From: Bacteroidota bacterium
Lineage (GTDB): Bacteria > Bacteroidota > Bacteroidia > Bacteroidales > Paludibacteraceae
Length of the DNA: 16,437 nt
Direction of reading: 5' to 3'
Assembly (NCBI GenBank): GCA_017860335.1
Contig: JAFNAU010000010.1
Coordinates: forward strand, 1-16,437
Shown: one piece after another, positions 14,507 through 16,437 of the stretch
How positions within the stretch are numbered: the stretch's first letter is position 1
Layout of the letters: every line of letters starts with the position of its first letter
The notes under the pieces: generated by a model
Told to the model about the DNA's origin: nothing
Databases searched by the model: none
Seen by the model: only the letters and a program-made list of their open reading frames with translations
Made by a program: the position numbers and the translations under genes

Positions 14507-14567
14507 GTATATAGTCTGAATTTATTGGATTCTATTTATTTTTTGATTGAGAAATAATCGTTTCCTT

Positions 14568-16437
14568 TCAACTGATAAAGTAAACACGTTTCACACGGCG
14601 CGAGACACTTGTTAGTATTTCGTAGGGGATGGTCTGAAGCTTTGCGGCCACTTCATCAATGGAGATGTTATTTCCGAAAATTTCAACCTCATCGCCTTCG
14701 CTGGCAGGGATGCCGGTAAGGTCAATCATCACAGCATCCATGCACACATTCCCCACCACTTTTGCGCGGCAGCCGTTGACCCAAACCTCTCCTGCTCCGT
14801 TGCCCAGATGCCGGTCGAAACCGTCGGCGTATCCGATCGGGATTACACCAATGCGGCTATCGCGTGTGATTTTCCCTTTCCGGCTGTAGCCTACCGTATC
14901 GCCGGCTTTCACATTGCGTATCTGCAGAATGATTGTTTTTAGCGTACAAACAGTGGCTAATTTTACATTTGGCAATGCCGTAATACCGTAATGTCCGATA
15001 CCGAGGCGTACCATATCAAACTGAAATTCGGGAAAACGCTCAATTCCGGCAGAGTTTAGAATGTGGCGCAGGATTTTATGGTTGAAAGGTCCCGACAATT
15101 CATCCGCACATCGGGTGAAAAGTTCGAGTTGCTGACGCGTAAAATCATCGAACTGCGAGCTGTCCGACCCAACGAGGTGCGAAAAGACAGAACGAACCTT
15201 CAGCTGATTCTGATTAGCGAGCAAAGCGGTAAGTTCGGGCATGTCTTCCGGATTAAATCCAAGCCGGTGCATACCTGTATCAATTTTAATATGAATGGGA
15301 TAATCCGTTAGACCCAGTTTTTCGGCAGCGGCCATAAAGAGTTTAAGCAAGCGGAAACTGTATATTTCGGGTTCGAGTTTGTTGTCGAAAATTGTTCCGA
15401 ACGCACCCTTTTCCGGGTTCATCACCACGATGGGCAGCCGGATTCCTTCGCGCCGCAACTCAGCACCTTCATCACCCACAGCGACTGCCAGGTAGTCGCA
15501 GCGGTTATTTTGAAGTGTACGTGCCACTTCCACCGAGCCGCTACCGTAAGCAAAAGCTTTTACCATGCACATGATTCTGGTTTCGGGGCGCAGTTTCGAC
15601 CGGAAATAATTCAGATTGTCCACCAGTGCATTCAGATCGACGTCCAGGGTGGTTTCGTGAACAATCAATTCCAGCTTAGCCAGGATATCCTCGAAATGAA
15701 AACTCCGTGAACCTTTGAGCAGAATAATTTCCTTGCTGAATTCGCGCATCAGCGGAGATTTCAACAAATCATCGGTAGTGCGGAAAAAGTATTTTTCTTC
15801 GGTCTGAAATTTATCGGCATAATTCGAAATAACCTCTCCCACTCCTATCATCCTGTGAATATTCTTTGATTGTACCAGTCTGGCAACAAGCTCGTAAAGT
15901 TCTTCGGAGGAATGTCCGCTTTGCAATATATCCGAAAGTATCAGGGTACGCGACAGATTCTTTTTGGTTGACTGCTGATTGAGAAAACTCAGGGCTATGC
16001 TCAGCGAGTTGAGATCCGAGTTGTAGGTGTCATTGATAAGCAGGCAATCGTGATTTCCCTCTTTCACTTCAAGCCGCATGGCGACAGTTTCGAGGTTGAG
16101 CAACCGCTTACCTATTTCTATCGGCTTGTAATTCAGATAAAGCATCGTGCAAACGCATTGCATGGCATTTTCCAGGGATGCATCATCGAAGAAATTAATA
16201 TTCAGTTCGAACTCCTTTTCCTGATACTTCAAATAGAGTGATGTTCCGGTTTCCGTTTTCTCCGTTTTGAGGACCCACACGGTAGCATCCGCTTTCCTGC
16301 CCCATGAAAAAAGACGCGCTTTCAGTCCGGCTTGCGCGATTGAAATATCTACCAGTTTATTATCTGAATTATAGATAAGTACCTCCGAATCGGTAAAAAG
16401 CTTCATTTTTTCATCGCACTTCTGTTTCAGGCCTGTG
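14568..16437 (-). CDS. Bifunctional MurF ligase-alanine racemase fusion (partial, N-terminus off window)
   Basis: Fusion joining UDP-MurNAc-tripeptide:D-Ala-D-Ala ligase to alanine racemase, giving peptidoglycan D-alanine and its use in one chain. The frame is open to the right edge, so the Met at 16406 is internal; numbering here is from that Met. Residues 1-~248 are the MurF central and C-terminal parts, with MRLEVKEGNHDC and the DTYNSD motif (126-131; usual D-YNANP). The ATP-binding GKT loop lies off window. Residues ~250-612 are a full PLP racemase: VDLNALVDNLNYF, PLP lysine K283 in MVKAFAYGSG, IKIDTGMHRLGF (373-384), NSAG (451-454), VRLGIGHYG (466-474), catalytic Tyr507 in TVGYSRKG, PIGYADGF (523-530) and VCMD (554-557). 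Such fusions are known in Bacteroidetes. The stop is at 14568. Confidence 0.93.
   Translation of the reverse strand, partial: TGLKQKCDEKMKLFTDSEVLIYNSDNKLVDISIAQAGLKARLFSWGRKADATVWVLKTEKTETGTSLYLKYQEKEFELNINFFDDASLENAMQCVCTMLYLNYKPIEIGKRLLNLETVAMRLEVKEGNHDCLLINDTYNSDLNSLSIALSFLNQQSTKKNLSRTLILSDILQSGHSSEELYELVARLVQSKNIHRMIGVGEVISNYADKFQTEEKYFFRTTDDLLKSPLMREFSKEIILLKGSRSFHFEDILAKLELIVHETTLDVDLNALVDNLNYFRSKLRPETRIMCMVKAFAYGSGSVEVARTLQNNRCDYLAVAVGDEGAELRREGIRLPIVVMNPEKGAFGTIFDNKLEPEIYSFRLLKLFMAAAEKLGLTDYPIHIKIDTGMHRLGFNPEDMPELTALLANQNQLKVRSVFSHLVGSDSSQFDDFTRQQLELFTRCADELSGPFNHKILRHILNSAGIERFPEFQFDMVRLGIGHYGITALPNVKLATVCTLKTIILQIRNVKAGDTVGYSRKGKITRDSRIGVIPIGYADGFDRHLGNGAGEVWVNGCRAKVVGNVCMDAVMIDLTGIPASEGDEVEIFGNNISIDEVAAKLQTIPYEILTSVSRRVKRVYFIS

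Noticed and set aside
14568..16406. Treating the Met at 16406 as the true start of the racemase gene
   Set aside because: The frame stays open upstream to the window edge, and the first ~248 residues are clearly the middle of a MurF domain, so the gene is truncated by the window.
1..16437. CRISPR array, tRNA/rRNA, integrase, transposase or toxin-antitoxin pair
   Set aside because: No regularly spaced repeats, cloverleaf-like sequence or matching protein motifs were seen on either strand.

Overview
The window looks like an ordinary chromosomal stretch of an anaerobic member of the Bacteroidales (Bacteroidetes). The evidence is the recurring TAnnTTTG promoter element (TACATTTGC, TAATTTTGC, TATCTTTGC and TACCTTTGC upstream of different genes), start codons preceded by A-rich leaders rather than Shine-Dalgarno sequences, lipoprotein signals ending in SSC, a MurF-alanine racemase fusion, and a long PPi-dependent phosphofructokinase. 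I see no tRNA, rRNA, CRISPR array, insertion sequence or phage gene. Genus-level placement is not possible from this alone.

Layout. (1) Positions 1-1124, minus strand: the N-terminal part of a sigma-54 activator that begins directly at its AAA+ domain; its C-terminus lies beyond the window. A 250-bp divergent spacer holding three TGACAAAAT repeats separates it from a Kup potassium transporter (1375-3333, plus). (2) Alanine dehydrogenase (3505-4608, plus) converges on a CsdA/DeaD-type DEAD-box RNA helicase (4708-6486, minus). The two share a 21-bp perfect terminator hairpin. The helicase has a probable ~220-nt leader rich in potential structure. (3) PPi-phosphofructokinase (6884-8539, plus), divergent from the helicase and closed by a terminator. 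(4) A three-gene polysaccharide-export operon (8843-12894, plus): two paralogous Wza-like outer-membrane lipoproteins, then a Wzc-like chain-length regulator/tyrosine autokinase with a Tyr-Gly repeat tail. No glycosyltransferase, flippase or polymerase gene lies beside it. (5) A minus-strand block: the 3' part of a MurF-Alr fusion (14568 to the right edge), a degenerate universal-stress-like protein (13705-14475), an FtsB/DivIC-like division protein (13306-13617) and a small membrane protein translationally coupled to it (12977-13309). A strong terminator at 12920-12963 separates this block from the export operon.

How the genes fit together. Most are housekeeping functions: K+ uptake, alanine/pyruvate interconversion, reversible PPi-linked glycolysis, RNA remodelling, D-alanine and cell-wall precursor supply, and septum assembly. 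The export trio is the main accessory-looking part. The most interesting non-coding signal is the helicase leader, which combines a possible 8-bp long-range stem ending 13 nt before the start codon, an attenuator-like hairpin and an overlapping seven-residue upstream ORF. I found no clear new multi-gene system.
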